A DNA stretch of 64,000 nucleotides from Paulownia fortunei. Taxonomy: Eukaryota > Streptophyta > Magnoliopsida > Lamiales > Paulowniaceae. A program made the translations under genes and the position numbers. The stretch covers positions 11,480,673 to 11,544,672 of the forward strand of contig CM033115.1 in the NCBI GenBank assembly GCA_019321725.1. Direction: 5' to 3'. This document shows, piece after piece, positions 1 through 11,654 of the stretch; the stretch's first letter is position 1; the number at the start of each line of letters is the position of its first letter. The notes under the pieces were generated by a model. That model was not told the origin of the DNA. It did no database searches and saw only the letters and a list, made by a program, of their open reading frames with translations.

Positions 1-520
1 GATCCCAAGTCACAACAAATACTTGAATTCACTGACAAGGATGGAGTTGAAATTACTTTACAAAAATATCTTCTTATAGAGGATTTAAAAAAAAAAAGTT
101 GGATGTGCAAATGTTGGGGATGTGGATGTAACGGGGCTGGATTCATTACCAAAAAATAAAGGTATGATGTCTCTTATGTTGAATTACCAATATCTAATGA
201 GAGGCTTCTACCTTCTATAGTGCAGTCACCTACAATGGACTTTAAACCAATCCTGGACCATCTTAAATATGTCAACTTGGGTGAGAAAGAAATACCACTA
301 GTCAGAATTGCTAAAGACCTTACTCAAGTACAAGCGAACAAACTTATTTGGGTGCTTCAAAATTATAAGATGGTGATTGGATGGATGACGGCTTTGACAG
401 CATAAGTTGATGAGTGATGATCGAGGTAATGTCGGGCTAAAGATAATAAACCAAGCACTTATTGAGAGGCAACCCAACGGATGGAAAAGAAGACTATGAG
501 AGCCAATAATCATAGATTTT
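1..520 (+). pseudogene. Ty3/gypsy (Athila-like) pol fragment, pre-RT region
   Basis: Part of the polyprotein just upstream of reverse transcriptase. The open stretch at 220-402 has the pattern DFKPILDHLKYVNLGEKE followed by a VIGW motif. It matches the pre-RT segment of the minus-strand gypsy element at 32833-33069, which reads LKPLSIDLKYYFLGENE and then ILGWTIADIKG. The frame is open upstream (LEFTDKDGVEITLQKYL) but broken at about 85-200. Straight after it comes a GGCTAAAGA...GGCAACCCAA linker (about 436-480), which in plant gypsy elements normally sits after pol, so reverse transcriptase has been lost here. The element continues beyond the left edge of the window. It is certainly a retroelement remnant, but the exact domain edges are uncertain. 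Confidence 0.75.
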
Positions 521-654
521 CTTTCTCTAACTCTTATTCCTTTTTCTTTTTATCCGTTTAATTTTTTTTTTACTTTTTTCTATTTTTTGTCCTAATGGAA
601 AATGTGTGCTGACAATGTAGTAGATAGTATATTTTTTTAAAAAAAATTCCATGT

Positions 655-815
655 AAGAGCACAAAGTAGTTACTTATCTATAAAGAAAACAATTGCAAAG
701 AACTTGCAGTGTAGATTTTATTGGCCCACTCCTTTTAAAAACACTTACACTTTCTGCAAAAAAATATGAAAATTATCAAAAATTAGGATCCTTTCGAGTT
801 AAGTGGTGGATAACG
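655..815 (+). pseudogene. Gypsy integrase zinc-binding (HHCC) fragment
   Basis: Read with one frameshift near 762, this stretch gives KKTIAKNLQCRFYWPT, then FKNTYTFCKK and YENYQKLGSF. It is the same block as the integrase N-terminal zinc-binding region at 31131-31322 on the minus strand (QCGFYWPTLFKNTYIFCK). It directly precedes a sequence (AAGTGGTGGATAACG, about 800) that also lies just after pol in the second element. No RNase H or integrase core is left between this and the pre-RT piece, so pol here has suffered large deletions. Confidence 0.7.
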
Positions 816-879
816 ATACTTCGTGGCTATGAAAAGTTCCTTATGAGTAGTTTCTAAAAATTAAAAAGATAAAATTCAA

Positions 880-1045
880 TTTATTAAGAATGTAGATTAG
901 TACATCGTACAATTCTTGAATTATGGAATCACTTTGAGGATGAGTATGAGTGTTATAGTTTTGAGCATCTGACATTAAAAGACTTTGTTTGCAGGTTTAT
1001 AAGAAAATTGGATGGGAATATATCTTCAACCCATAGAGGGCGTTT
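880..1045 (+). pseudogene. Tail of an unidentified captured reading frame, copy 1
   Basis: The translation around 910-1040 reads ILELWNHFEDEYECYSFEHL, then TLKDFVCRFIRKLDGN. It aligns clearly with the minus-strand stretch at about 29430-29560 of the second gypsy element (DHFRNEYEFYSLRNLTLKD). The N-terminal Cys-rich part present in the second element is missing here. It lies immediately upstream of the LOG-like copy in both elements. I do not recognise the protein. It does not look like gag, pol or a typical Athila env-like protein, so it may be a second host-derived segment. Confidence 0.5.
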
Positions 1046-1269
1046 AAGTAATTATTGGATGTAAAATTAGAGAAAGATGTAAGCCACAGTCACAACTACA
1101 TGTACATTTATGTGTAGTAATTTTTTTTTCAAACTTTGTATTCTTATTTTCGACCTTGCTGATAAAAGAAAACGACGTGCAATAAATGCATTCTCTCTTC
1201 ACACCTCAATAAGTAGCACCGTACGTACTTTATTTTTGCTCAACTTACTTTTAAAAAAAGGAAAAAAAA

Positions 1270-1900
1270 ATGGAAGTCTCTTCCACTCGCTAGTTCAACT
1301 ATATTTATGTATTTTGTGAAACTAATCTAGGAAAAAATGGTGAGTTTATAGGGGTAGCCAATAATTTTGGTAGAACTTTAGTAGAAATAAAAACTCATTT
1401 AGTGTATGAAGAAGGCAATTTGGGGTTAATGGAGAGTGTTGTTACTTCTGATCATGAAGGAGGAGTTAAAATTTTAGAAGTTATCCCAAAACCTTTAACA
1501 GTATATAATATCACATGTATGACCATCAGACATGAGCTAAAAGTATCATATATTTATGACAGAATGCCTAGCATGTTAAACAATGCGGATGCATTCATCA
1601 CTCTACTTGGTGGTTTTGGTACGCTGGAGCAATTATTCCGAACTGTCTCTTGGGCAGAACTCAACATTCACCAAAAACCTATAATTATTCTTAATGTTAA
1701 TTATTTTTTTGATGTTTTGCTATCTTTTGTTGATCATACTGTAGAAAAAAGATTTTATTTCACCGTTTGCGAGAAAAATTCTCATTTTTGCTCCAACATC
1801 TAACCAACTGATTAATCAACTTCTAGCATATGTGCTAAAACCTAATCCAGCCTTAGCTCGTGTGGATTGGTCAAAAATACAAAATGAATTTGACTCTTAG
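1270..1900 (+). pseudogene. LOG-like cytokinin phosphoribohydrolase, intronless copy 1 inside a gypsy element
   Basis: LOG enzymes hydrolyse cytokinin riboside 5'-monophosphates to the active free base plus ribose 5-phosphate. From an ATG at 1270 the frame reads almost the whole family length of about 210 residues. It begins SSTR, then VFCETNLGKN (family VFCGS), HLVYEEGNLGLM (family VYGGGSxGLM), VIPKPLT, DRMPSMLNNADAFITL, LGGFGTLEQLF (family PGGxGTLEE), SWAELNIHQKP and LLSFVDHTVE. It ends with APTSNQLINQLLAYV and VDWS. There is one in-frame TAG (codon 8) and a frameshift near 1755. The longest open part is 1402-1803. No introns are present, whereas plant LOG genes normally have several, so this looks like a captured cDNA. 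Catalytic-motif changes (P to L, E to Q) and the breaks argue that it is inactive. Confidence 0.85.
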
Positions 1901-3414
1901 CTTGTGAAATTTATCCTTAATGGTTTCAACTAATAGTGTATGACAGAGTAAAGAGTAACTTTAACACTTTTGAATTGTACCACTATATTTTTTTTTTTTT
2001 TGCATAACATAGAAAGTTTGTGAAGTTTTTAACAAAAGTTTGTGAGTTGTCATTTTTTTTAGTTGTAGATGTTTTTCCAACTTCAATGATTAAAATTAAG
2101 CATGAATAGTGTGGTTTGATTGATGATAGGTGTTGTTTTGGTCTTTGATATTGTTCTTCGGTTAATATATTTTTGTGATAGTTTTACTCAAATCTTCTTG
2201 TACAAATAGTTATGTTATTCGATGTGGAACCAAGCATGCTAAAATAGGTAATTCTTATGCCCTCGCTTTAATCATCACTTAGATTTTTAACATGTAGGGG
2301 TTGAGTGTTATAACTTTTCCTTTTAGTCTGTTGAGGTGAATGACTGATTGAGCACCACTTGAAAAATAATTAAGGCACTAGGCTTTCTAGTACTATGGCC
2401 AAATCAACTTGTTCCTCATGTGATGTTCTAAGAGAATATCCCCCATAGTGAGCCACATTGAGTCATTCAATAAATAAACCTTTTTTTGTGGTGACCATAT
2501 CTTCTTACCTAGTTTAAATACACTATTATCCTAACATTGTTCTAAAAATAATTTGAAGCTTAACAAACATTCTATTGATAAGGTGAGCTTGCAAAATAAA
2601 TTTGGGTTGGGATAGAAGGTAAGTGTGGGGGAGATTCTCTTCTGAAAACAAAAACAAGAAAATAATTCAAAGTGTTGAAATATTATGAGTTACAATCAAA
2701 GAATGGAATGTTGCAAAGTTAATAAGAATGATAAAGAGGGATCCAACTTAATAACAATAGACTCTGGTGTTGAAATTCGTGGAGTATGAGAATTCTTCAT
2801 TGATGAACTCTATGTCTCTAACCCCATAAAATTTTTAGAAACTTTGTTGCATCCTATCCTTTCATTTCTTAGCCACATTATTACCCTTTAGCCCCATTAC
2901 AACCTTTGTTGAAGACCTTTTGATTTCGTGTGGTGCCTTCAGTGTAGTGGAGATTTGTACCAAAGAAATAGCTTATGATATTTAACTCTTCCATTAGAGA
3001 TTAGGTGATGATTTTTTATGAGATTCTATGGGAATTCACTTGTTTGAATCTTGCATGATTTCATCATTGTTGATATTAACTATTCACACACACACACATA
3101 CTTGAGTATGCTTATTATGGAAATATATTGACTTTTGAATGACTAAGGGTTAGATTCAATATTTATTTGATTTCATTTCTATATTACTTTGTTACTTCTT
3201 GAGAATAATGATTGTAAGCTACTTATCATAGTTGTTTGTGGGTATCACTATTGAAAACCCTCATGAGACTACAACTCATCCTCTATGAGCCACCTAGGGG
3301 TTTAAAGGCTTGTTGCATATGCTAAATGTAATCATGATTTTCTACGAAAGTGGATTAGTTTATGTTTGTTTTAGACTTGCTTGAGGACGAGCAAGGGTTA
3401 AGTGTGGGGGAATT
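1901..3414 (+). other. 3' noncoding region and polypurine tract of gypsy element 1
   Basis: This follows the LOG-like copy and has no coding potential I can support. It aligns in order with 26962-28629 (reverse strand) of the second gypsy element, for example the shared TTGAAGTTGG/TGATTAAAATTAAGC block and the block around the CACACA run at about 3070. It ends with the polypurine tract AAGTGTGGGGGAATT (about 3400-3414), which abuts the LTR start TGATAAGTGC. The GACTTGCTTGAGGACGAGCA phrase just upstream is typical of the 3' end of Athila/Tat-type plant gypsy elements. Confidence 0.7.
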
Positions 3415-5337
3415 TGATAAGTGCATATTTTGACATATTTTTGTATCAAATCATTTACAATTTTCTTATTTTATTCTTGTTAATATTATAGTTTTATTAA
3501 TATTTTGTGTTAGGGAATCAATCAATAAAAACAGATAAAAAAGAATCAAAATAAAACTAAAGAAAACAACATGTTTCGAGAGCAAATTGAGAAATAATAT
3601 TTTATTGAATCAAAGAAGTATCATAAAAATGGTCATTTTTGCCTAAGTCCATCATGTGTAGATCAAAATATATATAAAAAATCAGTTGGATTTTGTAAGT
3701 GATTGTTGGACTTGCATTAAATTCAAAATAAACATGTTTACAAACTTATGTAGTTTTTGTATTTTGGGCATAATTTCATATTCAAAAGCCTTATGGACCT
3801 GAATCTTATTTTATTTGAAACTCAAGAGATAGAACTACAATTTTTATGTTGGAAGCTCAACCCAATTCAACTTTGATTAAAGTAGAAAATTTGTCTAAAT
3901 ATGTGTATTGAAAATAATTTATCTATACTGACACAACTCTTTAAATCAACCATAAATTTCTCCCTAGTGGTTGGAATTAGGTGATTCAAGTTAAAAATGA
4001 AGCTAATAGAAAAATATATAGTTTCATGTTTATCACTATTTCAAAATCATCTAATTTCATAGAGAAAAATATGTGACAAAATTCAGATTTGAAAAGGACA
4101 TGTGGATTTAGAGCATATTTGAAATAATTTTGGAGTGAATTTAGAAATGCCAATTTAGGCACTCTTCTATTATAAATAGGGGCTCTTGAATGTCATTAAA
4201 GATACACAAAAACTTTTAGAGAGGAAAATCAAGTAGTATAGTCCAGCCTAATTCGCACTGTAATACTAACCTTTCGCGTCGCCGGCCACTTGCAAAACAG
4301 AAAAGATTTCATAGCCTCTCTTGTGTGACAAGTGGTGACCCAAGAGGTATTTCAGTATATTTTTTGTTGCCCACACCTTAGAGACAATACACATCACCAC
4401 TTATTTGATGTGCTTGTATGTACACTATATACACAAAATAAATCACACTTATTCACCACCCAACACACACTTTACACCTAAGTTCTCACACATATTTTCT
4501 CTCTACCCAAAATACACATTTCTCTATATTTCTTCACACACTACACCAAGAACACACATACCTATTGTCAAAGATCTTGGGATTTGAAGCCAAGAAGAGA
4601 AGGTGCTACATTGGGCATTGAAGAACTAAGGCTAGAACTGAAGAATCATTTAGTGGTTATGATTTTTTATTTTAATTTTATCTTTAAATTATTTTAATTT
4701 TGAGAAAATTGTAAAAACGATGATGTTGGGAGATAATTAGTCTTTACTTTGCTTCAATATGGACTAAAACATCTTTTGTTAATGCTTGGAAGCCATTTCT
4801 ATGAATTTATGAATTGATATCATATTTGTAGTGTGGACAATGTTTTATTTGTGATGAGCACACATTATGTTCTTAATGTTTCTTGAGATTTGGCCAATTT
4901 TAAGATGATCTTTATTGTTGGGATTGAGACTAGAAGGTAGTGTTACAATAAGTGCTTGCATAGTGTCTACCGTAGGCTAGGTCGCTATAAGGATATAGAA
5001 TTTATTACACACAGTAGTCATAGGCGTGATTGTTGAAAGCTAGAGGAATTCACAAAACTCAATGCATCATTAGTAAGTTAAATCCATTATAGGGATATAA
5101 CCGGTTGCTTTCTAGGGATAAATTTGATATATCTTAGAAAAGAATATTATTTACATTTGGAATTCACACTATCACACAACTAAACATTAATCCTAACCAC
5201 TTACTTCATAAATTCATAATGACATAGTATGGTAATACATAGCCTTGACTATTTTTTATCTTGAATTCGATCCCCTGCACTCCTTGATTTTCACTTTTGC
5301 TTAGCTAATTTGTTTTCAGTTTTTAATCATCATATCA
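3415..5337 (+). mobile_element. 3' LTR of gypsy element 1
   Basis: It starts with TGATAAGTGCATATTTTGA directly after the polypurine tract. The first 110 bases or so match the LTRs of the minus-strand gypsy element at 25350-37154, and most of the rest has diverged or differs in sequence. A TATA-like box (TATAAATA, 4171-4178) and a CA-rich leader follow, as expected for U3-R-U5. The right end is inferred from a CATATCA terminus near 5337 and is not confirmed, because the 5' LTR lies outside the window. The segmental duplication begins inside this LTR at 5041, so its tail occurs again at 8345-8641. Confidence 0.6.
4171..4178 (+). promoter_or_regulatory. TATA box of the gypsy element 1 LTR
   Basis: TATAAATA followed by GGGGCTCTTG lies about 750 bases into the LTR, the usual place for the U3/R boundary. 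The minus-strand gypsy LTR has ACTATAAATAGGCC at the corresponding place (26178-26190). Confidence 0.5.
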
Positions 5338-6679
5338 AATATTGATCAGTTGAATATAGTTGGGTGATTTATACTTTGGTACTTGCACACACACTTTCTT
5401 TAAGACACAACAACTCTTTTCATCTATCTTTACTAAAATTTGACACCATGCACGTGTAGTAGGATTGTTCACATCCACAACACATAATCTATTTCGGCTA
5501 ATATGCTTGGAATCTTGACTATCTAGTCTTAGTGAATAGCAAATGAACCTATTTCGGTTATGAGTACCATGCAAATATGATCTTTCCGTCAACTAATCTC
5601 CTGATTAAGTCTTGGACATAAATTATTAGTCGAAATCCTATTTTAACTTAATAACTATGATTTCATTTTAAGTAACATTGCTCATATGATGAGTTATTAG
5701 AAAACCCCAAGTCTAATATTCATCTAGCCTTGGGCAAGATCTTCAGGATCAAGGACTATGAAACATAGGAGATTCACCTACTCCACCAAATTAGTGACAC
5801 GTCTTTGTTGGCCACTTATTATCTCCATACACTAAGACCATAGACCCAATGTAAATTCCTTGTAATTGTCATGCAATTGGGAAATGCATCCAAGCATATG
5901 ATGTCTTGCACAAGGATACTGTAGTGCCTCAAGTCTAAGGACTATTTAATGCACTATCATAATTAGAAAATTCTCATTCGATAAACAACGTTTTCAATTA
6001 AGAATTTCCTATGGGCCTGTTTGGTGTACTTCTTTTCCATCAAGCACCTACACAGATGCTCTAGCATCACCATACCAATGTCTATGAAATGAGACATTCT
6101 TTTTTTGAGCACGCATCATGCGTGTGAGTCTGTTAGGCTTATCGTTGTCTCATCTCAATCAAATCCCAACTTGAAACTAGTTTAAGATCAAAGTCATAGA
6201 GGCATGTTCCATAATTTTCATCTTATGTGCTACCATGCCTCGTAGCTATGTAAGATCTAGGGATTATATCTAATTAATAATAAAATTAAAGATAAAGAAA
6301 TGTCTTTTATTTATAAACTTTATGAATAACATTCTCTTTACTAGAGTATAAAAGCTAGCCACTATTTGCCTCGTCGGGCACTACTCTAACTGCATATTCT
6401 ATGATAGTCATTCTATGCGTGACCATGCCCCATAACTAAATATGATCCGGAGAATTCATTTAATTCTAATGTGACTTTAAGATGAAGATTATCTTTTTTA
6501 TTAATATTAATCAAACAAGAAATATCATTACAAGAGTGTAATAACGGCCAATCTAATTGGCTCATGGGGCACTAACAATAATCCAATAGTTTATTTTAGA
6601 TCAAAATAAATTTTAATATGCTTTTATACCAAGCGAAATTGAAAATTTTGCAACTCATACTAGTAATCATCTCAAATTA
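5338..6679. other. Unidentified AT-rich stretch in the duplicated unit
   Basis: No gene is supported here. It contains a degenerate internal direct repeat of about 180 bp: the block near 6235 (ACCATGCC...AGATC...TTAATTAA...) recurs in altered form near 6420 (ACCATGCC...TGATCC...TTTAATTC). A short hairpin (CACGCATCATGCGTGTG, about 6111-6127) is also present. It could be the remains of an older transposon. The same content recurs at 8642-9983. Confidence 0.4.
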
Positions 6680-7637
6680 GGGAAAAGAAATTTTACTACC
6701 CAAACTATGAATGTTTTTACACATCATCAATTAAACTTTTTTTGCTACACTTTACCTCCCTAAATTTTTCACTTTACCATCTAAAACTCATCACCGACAA
6801 AACTTTCCTCCGAGATTCTATTAGATGCCACACATGAGTGGTTTTTAAGGGCATTTTAGTTATTCAAACTTTTTTTCTATGGGCAAAATAGTCATCTCTC
6901 TCTAACAAGCCATATTTTGTCCCAATAAGCTTTATTTTTAATGTTCTCCTGAGCCCCCATTCGATGATTCTTGGTATGCTTGCACAAATACTTGAGCTGA
7001 TCCAACATGCAGCAACTCAAGAGATAAAAATACTTTTTAATTGATTTTTTCTCATTGAAACTAACCAGCTCGATGTTATTTTCTTGCTTGCAGAATTTGC
7101 ATGTGGGGAGGGTCGGCTTTAGCCAGATTTTAGGGGCAAGTGAGTTAGGTAAGAGAACAATGGCACGGTGATTGGTGGACCAAGGAAAGAAAGGCTAGAT
7201 GGTGGCGCTTTTTCCTTCAAAAGGGTTTTAGATGGGTTTTGTCATGACCCCACGAATATAGGGGCCAACAATAAGTGGTATATTGATAAAGAGAGAATGA
7301 GACGTGGTTGGTAATGAAAATGTTGGTTGTGAGAGAGATGGTTGTGGTGGCGGTGGGAGAGGGTGGTTGTGTGTGGGAAAGAGCTGGTAGGGTAGGGTAT
7401 GGGGTGGTGGAAGTAGGATAAAGAAAAGGTTAAGGAGGATAAACAATGACTTTGCCACTGATTTTAAGAAAGAATTTATGTAATGCTTTCGCATTGATTC
7501 TCATATTCCAAGCTTATAATAGTTTTTATCTACGCTAGAAGCTATATGCATACATATTCAATAAGGGATGAAATTTATGCCAAGGTGAATTCTTTGATCT
7601 CCATTGAGACTAAGCATCTCTTTGCATTGTGCAATAC

Positions 7638-7670
<33 letters not shown>

Positions 7671-7933
7671 AGAGAGGGATAAGGTAAAGAAAAAATGAAG
7701 AAAGAAAAAGAGAGTAGAAGATAGAGGAGCTACCAAAATAATTTGACCAAAATACCCTTCAAAATCTCTTGTGTGGGGCAAGTGATAGAATGTCGGGAAA
7801 ATATTCCACCAGTGATGAGCTTTAGTTGGTAAAGTGTAAAAGTAGTGTAGTATGAGAGAAAAAGTGTAACAAAAATTTTTAGTTAGTGATGTGTAAAAAT
7901 ATGCATAGTTTGAAAGGTAAATTATTTTTTCCT
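6680..7933. mobile_element. Long-TIR DNA element (MULE-like), copy 1a
   Basis: The two ends are inverted copies of each other over about 150-200 bp. The left end is GGGAAAAGAAATTTTACTAC followed by CCAAACTATG...TTTTTACACATCA. The right end, reverse-complemented, is AGGAAAAAATAATTTACC followed by TTTCAAACTATGC...TTTTTACACATCA, and the similarity runs on through TTTGAAGGG-type sequence. The interior (about 6900-7700) has no transposase. It contains a GA repeat and a proline-rich minus-strand reading frame of doubtful meaning. Long TIRs suggest a Mutator-like non-autonomous element, but I found no clear 9 bp TSD. Confidence 0.6.
7638..7677. repeat. (GA)n microsatellite
   Basis: A run of GA dinucleotides with one GG interruption. 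The duplicated copy at about 10941-10985 is longer and has an AA interruption instead. Confidence 0.9.
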
Positions 7934-8344
7934 CATAAAAATTTATTGATCCTGAATAAAATAATATTTTTTGTCCATTTATGTGCTAAAAACACAAAAA
8001 GAATAAAGAAATATTTGGGTTGACATTCGATGCATCATATTGAGATAATTTTTACCTATAATAATAATTACAAAAATATCTCCTCAAAAATACATGGCTT
8101 CCAAAAATATGGCCCAAGAAATATATGACTAAAAAAAGATATAAAATACAAAATTACCTTTTTTCATTGCCTACTACCTCAATATAGTAAAAAATAAATA
8201 AGGGATTATGTTTTATCACCATTACAACTAATTATCTCATAGTTATAAATACTAAAGTAACATACAATTTACATGAGCACTCAAATATCAACTTTTAATA
8301 TTTCAAGAAAATTTATATTGAATTAAATTAGATTTCATAATCGC

Positions 8345-10942
8345 TAGAGGAATTCACAAAACTCAATGCATCATTAGTAAGTTAAATCCATTATAGGGAT
8401 ATAACCGGTTGCTTTCTAGGGATAAATTTGATATATCTTAGAAAAGAATATTATTTACATTTGGAATTCACACTATCACACAACTAAACATTAATCCTAA
8501 CCACTTACTTCATAAATTCATAATGACATAGTATGGTAATACATAGCCTTGACTATTTTTTATCTTGAATTCGATCCCCTGCACTCCTTGATTTTCACTT
8601 TTGCTTAGCTAATTTGTTTTCAGTTTTTAATCATCATATCAAATATTGATCAGTTGAATATAGTTGGGTGATTTATACTTTGGTACTTGCACACACACTT
8701 TCTTTAAGACACAACAACTCTTTTCATCTATCTTTACTAAAATTTGACACCATGCACGTGTAGTAGGATTGTTCACATCCACAACACATAATCTATTTCG
8801 GCTAATATGCTTGGAATCTTGACTATCTAGTCTTAGTGAATAGCAAATGAACCTATTTCGGTTATGAGTACCATGCAAATATGATCTTTCCGTCAACTAA
8901 TCTCCTGATTAAGTCTTGGACATAAATTATTAGTCGAAATCCTATTTTAACTTAATAACTATGATTTCATTTTAAGTAACATTGCTCATATGATGAGTTA
9001 TTAGAAAACCCCAAGTCTAATATTCATCTAGCCTTGGGCAAGATCTTCAGGATCAAGGACTATGAAACATAGGAGATTCACCTACTCCACCAAATTAGTG
9101 ACACGTCTTTGTTGGCCACTTATTATCTCCATACACTAAGACCATAGACCCAATGTAAATTCCTTGTAATTGTCATGCAATTGGGAAATGCATCCAAGCA
9201 TATGATGTCTTGCACAAGGATACTGTAGTGCCTCAAGTCTAAGGACTATTTAATGCACTATCATAATTAGAAAATTCTCATTCGATAAACAACGTTTTCA
9301 ATTAAGAATTTCCTATGGGCCTGTTTGGTGTACTTCTTTTCCATCAAGCACCTACACAGATGCTCTAGCATCACCATACCAATGTCTATGAAATGAGACA
9401 TTCTTTTTTTGAGCACGCATCATGCGTGTGAGTCTGTTAGGCTTATCGTTGTCTCATCTCAATCAAATCCCAACTTGAAACTAGTTTAAGATCAAAGTCA
9501 TAGAGGCATGTTCCATAATTTTCATCTTATGTGCTACCATGCCTCGTAGCTATGTAAGATCTAGGGATTATATCTAATTAATAATAAAATTAAAGATAAA
9601 GAAATGTCTTTTATTTATAAACTTTATGAATAACATTCTCTTTACTAGAGTATAAAAGCTAGCCACTATTTGCCTCGTCGGGCACTACTCTAACTGCATA
9701 TTCTATGATAGTCATTCTATGCGTGACCATGCCCCATAACTAAATATGATCCGGAGAATTCATTTAATTCTAATGTGACTTTAAGATGAAGATTATCTTT
9801 TTTATTAATATTAATCAAACAAGAAATATCATTACAAGAGTGTAATAACGGCCAATCTAATTGGCTCATGGGGCACTAACAATAATCCAATAGTTTATTT
9901 TAGATCAAAATAAATTTTAATATGCTTTTATACCAAGCGAAATTGAAAATTTTGCAACTCATACTAGTAATCATCTCAAATTAGGGAAAAGAAATTTTAC
10001 TACCCAAACTATGAATGTTTTTACACATCATCAATTAAACTTTTTTTGCTACACTTTACCTCCCTAAATTTTTCACTTTACCATCTAAAACTCATCACCG
10101 ACAAAACTTTCCTCCGAGATTCTATTAGATGCCACACATGAGTGGTTTTTAAGGGCATTTTAGTTATTCAAACTTTTTTTCTATGGGCAAAATAGTCATC
10201 TCTCTCTAACAAGCCATATTTTGTCCCAATAAGCTTTATTTTTAATGTTCTCCTGAGCCCCCATTCGATGATTCTTGGTATGCTTGCACAAATACTTGAG
10301 CTGATCCAACATGCAGCAACTCAAGAGATAAAAATACTTTTTAATTGATTTTTTCTCATTGAAACTAACCAGCTCGATGTTATTTTCTTGCTTGCAGAAT
10401 TTGCATGTGGGAGGGTCGGCTTTAGCCAGATTTTAGGGGCAAGTGAGTTAGGTAAGAGAACAATGGCACGGTGATTGGTGGACCAAGGAAAGAAAGGCTA
10501 GATGGTGGCGCTTTTTCCTTCAAAAGGGTTTTAGATGGGTTTTGTCATGACCCCACGAATATAGGGGCCAACAATAAGTGGTATATTGATAAAGAGAGAA
10601 TGAGACGTGGTTGGTAATGAAAATGTTGGTTGTGAGAGAGATGGTTGTGGTGGCGGTGGGAGAGGGTGGTTGTGTGTGGGAAAGAGCTGGTAGGGTAGGG
10701 TATGGGGTGGTGGAAGTAGGATAAAGAAAAGGTTAAGGAGGATAAACAATGACTTTGCCACTGATTTTAAGAAAGAATTTATGTAATGCTTTCGCATTGA
10801 TTCTCATATTCCAAGCTTATAATAGTTTTTATCTACGCTAGAAGCTATATGCATACATATTCAATAAGGGATGAAATTTATGCCAAGGTGAATTCTTTGA
10901 TCTCCATTGAGACTAAGCATCTCTTTGCATTGTGCAATACAG

Positions 10943-10985
<43 letters not shown>

Positions 10986-11654
10986 GGATAAGGTAAAGAA
11001 AAAATGAAGAAAGAAAAAGAGAGTAGAAGATAGAGGAGCTACCAAAATAATTTGACCAAAATACCCTTCAAAATCTCTTGTGTGGGGCAAGTGATAGAAT
11101 GTCGGGAAAATATTCCACCAGTGATGAGCTTTAGTTGGTAAAGTGTAAAAGTAGTGTAGTATGAGAGAAAAAGTGTAACAAAAATTTTTAGTTAGTGATG
11201 TGTAAAAATATGCATAGTTTGAAAGGTAAATTATTTTTTCCTCATAAAAATTTATTGATCCTGAATAAAATAATATTTTTTGTCCATTTATGTGCTAAAA
11301 ACACAAAAAGAATAAAGAAATATTTGGGTTGACATTCGATGCATCATATTGAGATAATTTTTACCTATAATAATAATTACAAAAATATCTCCTCAAAAAT
11401 ACATGGCTTCCCAAAAATATGGCCCAAGAAATATATGACTAAAAAAAGATATAAAATACAAAATTACCTTTTTTCATTGCCTACTACCTCAATATAGTAA
11501 AAAATAAATAAGGGATTATGTTTTATCACCATTACAACTAATTATCTCATAGTTATAAATACTAAAGTAACATACAATTTACATGAGCACTCAAATATCA
11601 ACTTTTAATATTTCAAGAAAATTTATATTGAATTAAATTAGATTTCATAATCGC
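8345..11654. repeat. 3.3 kb direct tandem duplication, right unit
   Basis: Second unit of the tandem duplication, starting at TAGAGG straight after the CATAATCGC end of the left unit. Its right end is CATAATCGC at 11654, followed by unique sequence (ATAAAATCC). The left unit is preceded by GAAAGC and the right unit ends in AATCGC. The junction therefore shares only GC with both breakpoints, a 2 bp microhomology. Near-identity means the event is young, or it could be an assembly duplication. Confidence 0.95.
9984..11242. mobile_element. Long-TIR DNA element (MULE-like), copy 1b in the right duplication unit
   Basis: This is the same element as 6680-7933, copied as part of the segmental duplication rather than by transposition. 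The flanking bases are the same as in the left unit and extend far beyond the TIRs. Confidence 0.6.

Larger units (their letters stand above)
5041..8344. repeat. 3.3 kb direct tandem duplication, left unit
   Basis: The 3304 bp from TAGAGGAATTCAC to CATAATCGC recur almost unchanged at 8345-11654. The unit holds the tail of the gypsy LTR (5041-5337), about 1.3 kb of unidentified AT-rich sequence, the long-TIR element (6680-7933) and about 400 bases of AT-rich flank. Differences that I could see between units are a GGGG/GGG length change (about 7108), the length of the GA repeat, and one extra C near 11411. The frames at 5335-5592, 7228-7494 and 7575-7781 are duplicated with it but look non-coding. 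Confidence 0.95.

Noticed and set aside
1110..1319. Open frame upstream of the first LOG-like copy
   Set aside because: It lies in the captured leader of the LOG-like sequence, is not conserved as protein in the second copy and has no motif.
5335..5592. Duplicated minus-strand open frame (also 8639-8896)
   Set aside because: It is identical in both units only because the DNA is duplicated, so identity is no evidence of selection. It has no recognisable domain and partly lies at the LTR edge.
7228..7494. Proline-rich minus-strand frame in the TIR element (also 10531-10797)
   Set aside because: Low-complexity, from a purine-rich strand, and duplicated passively. It may be a captured leader but is not supported as a protein.
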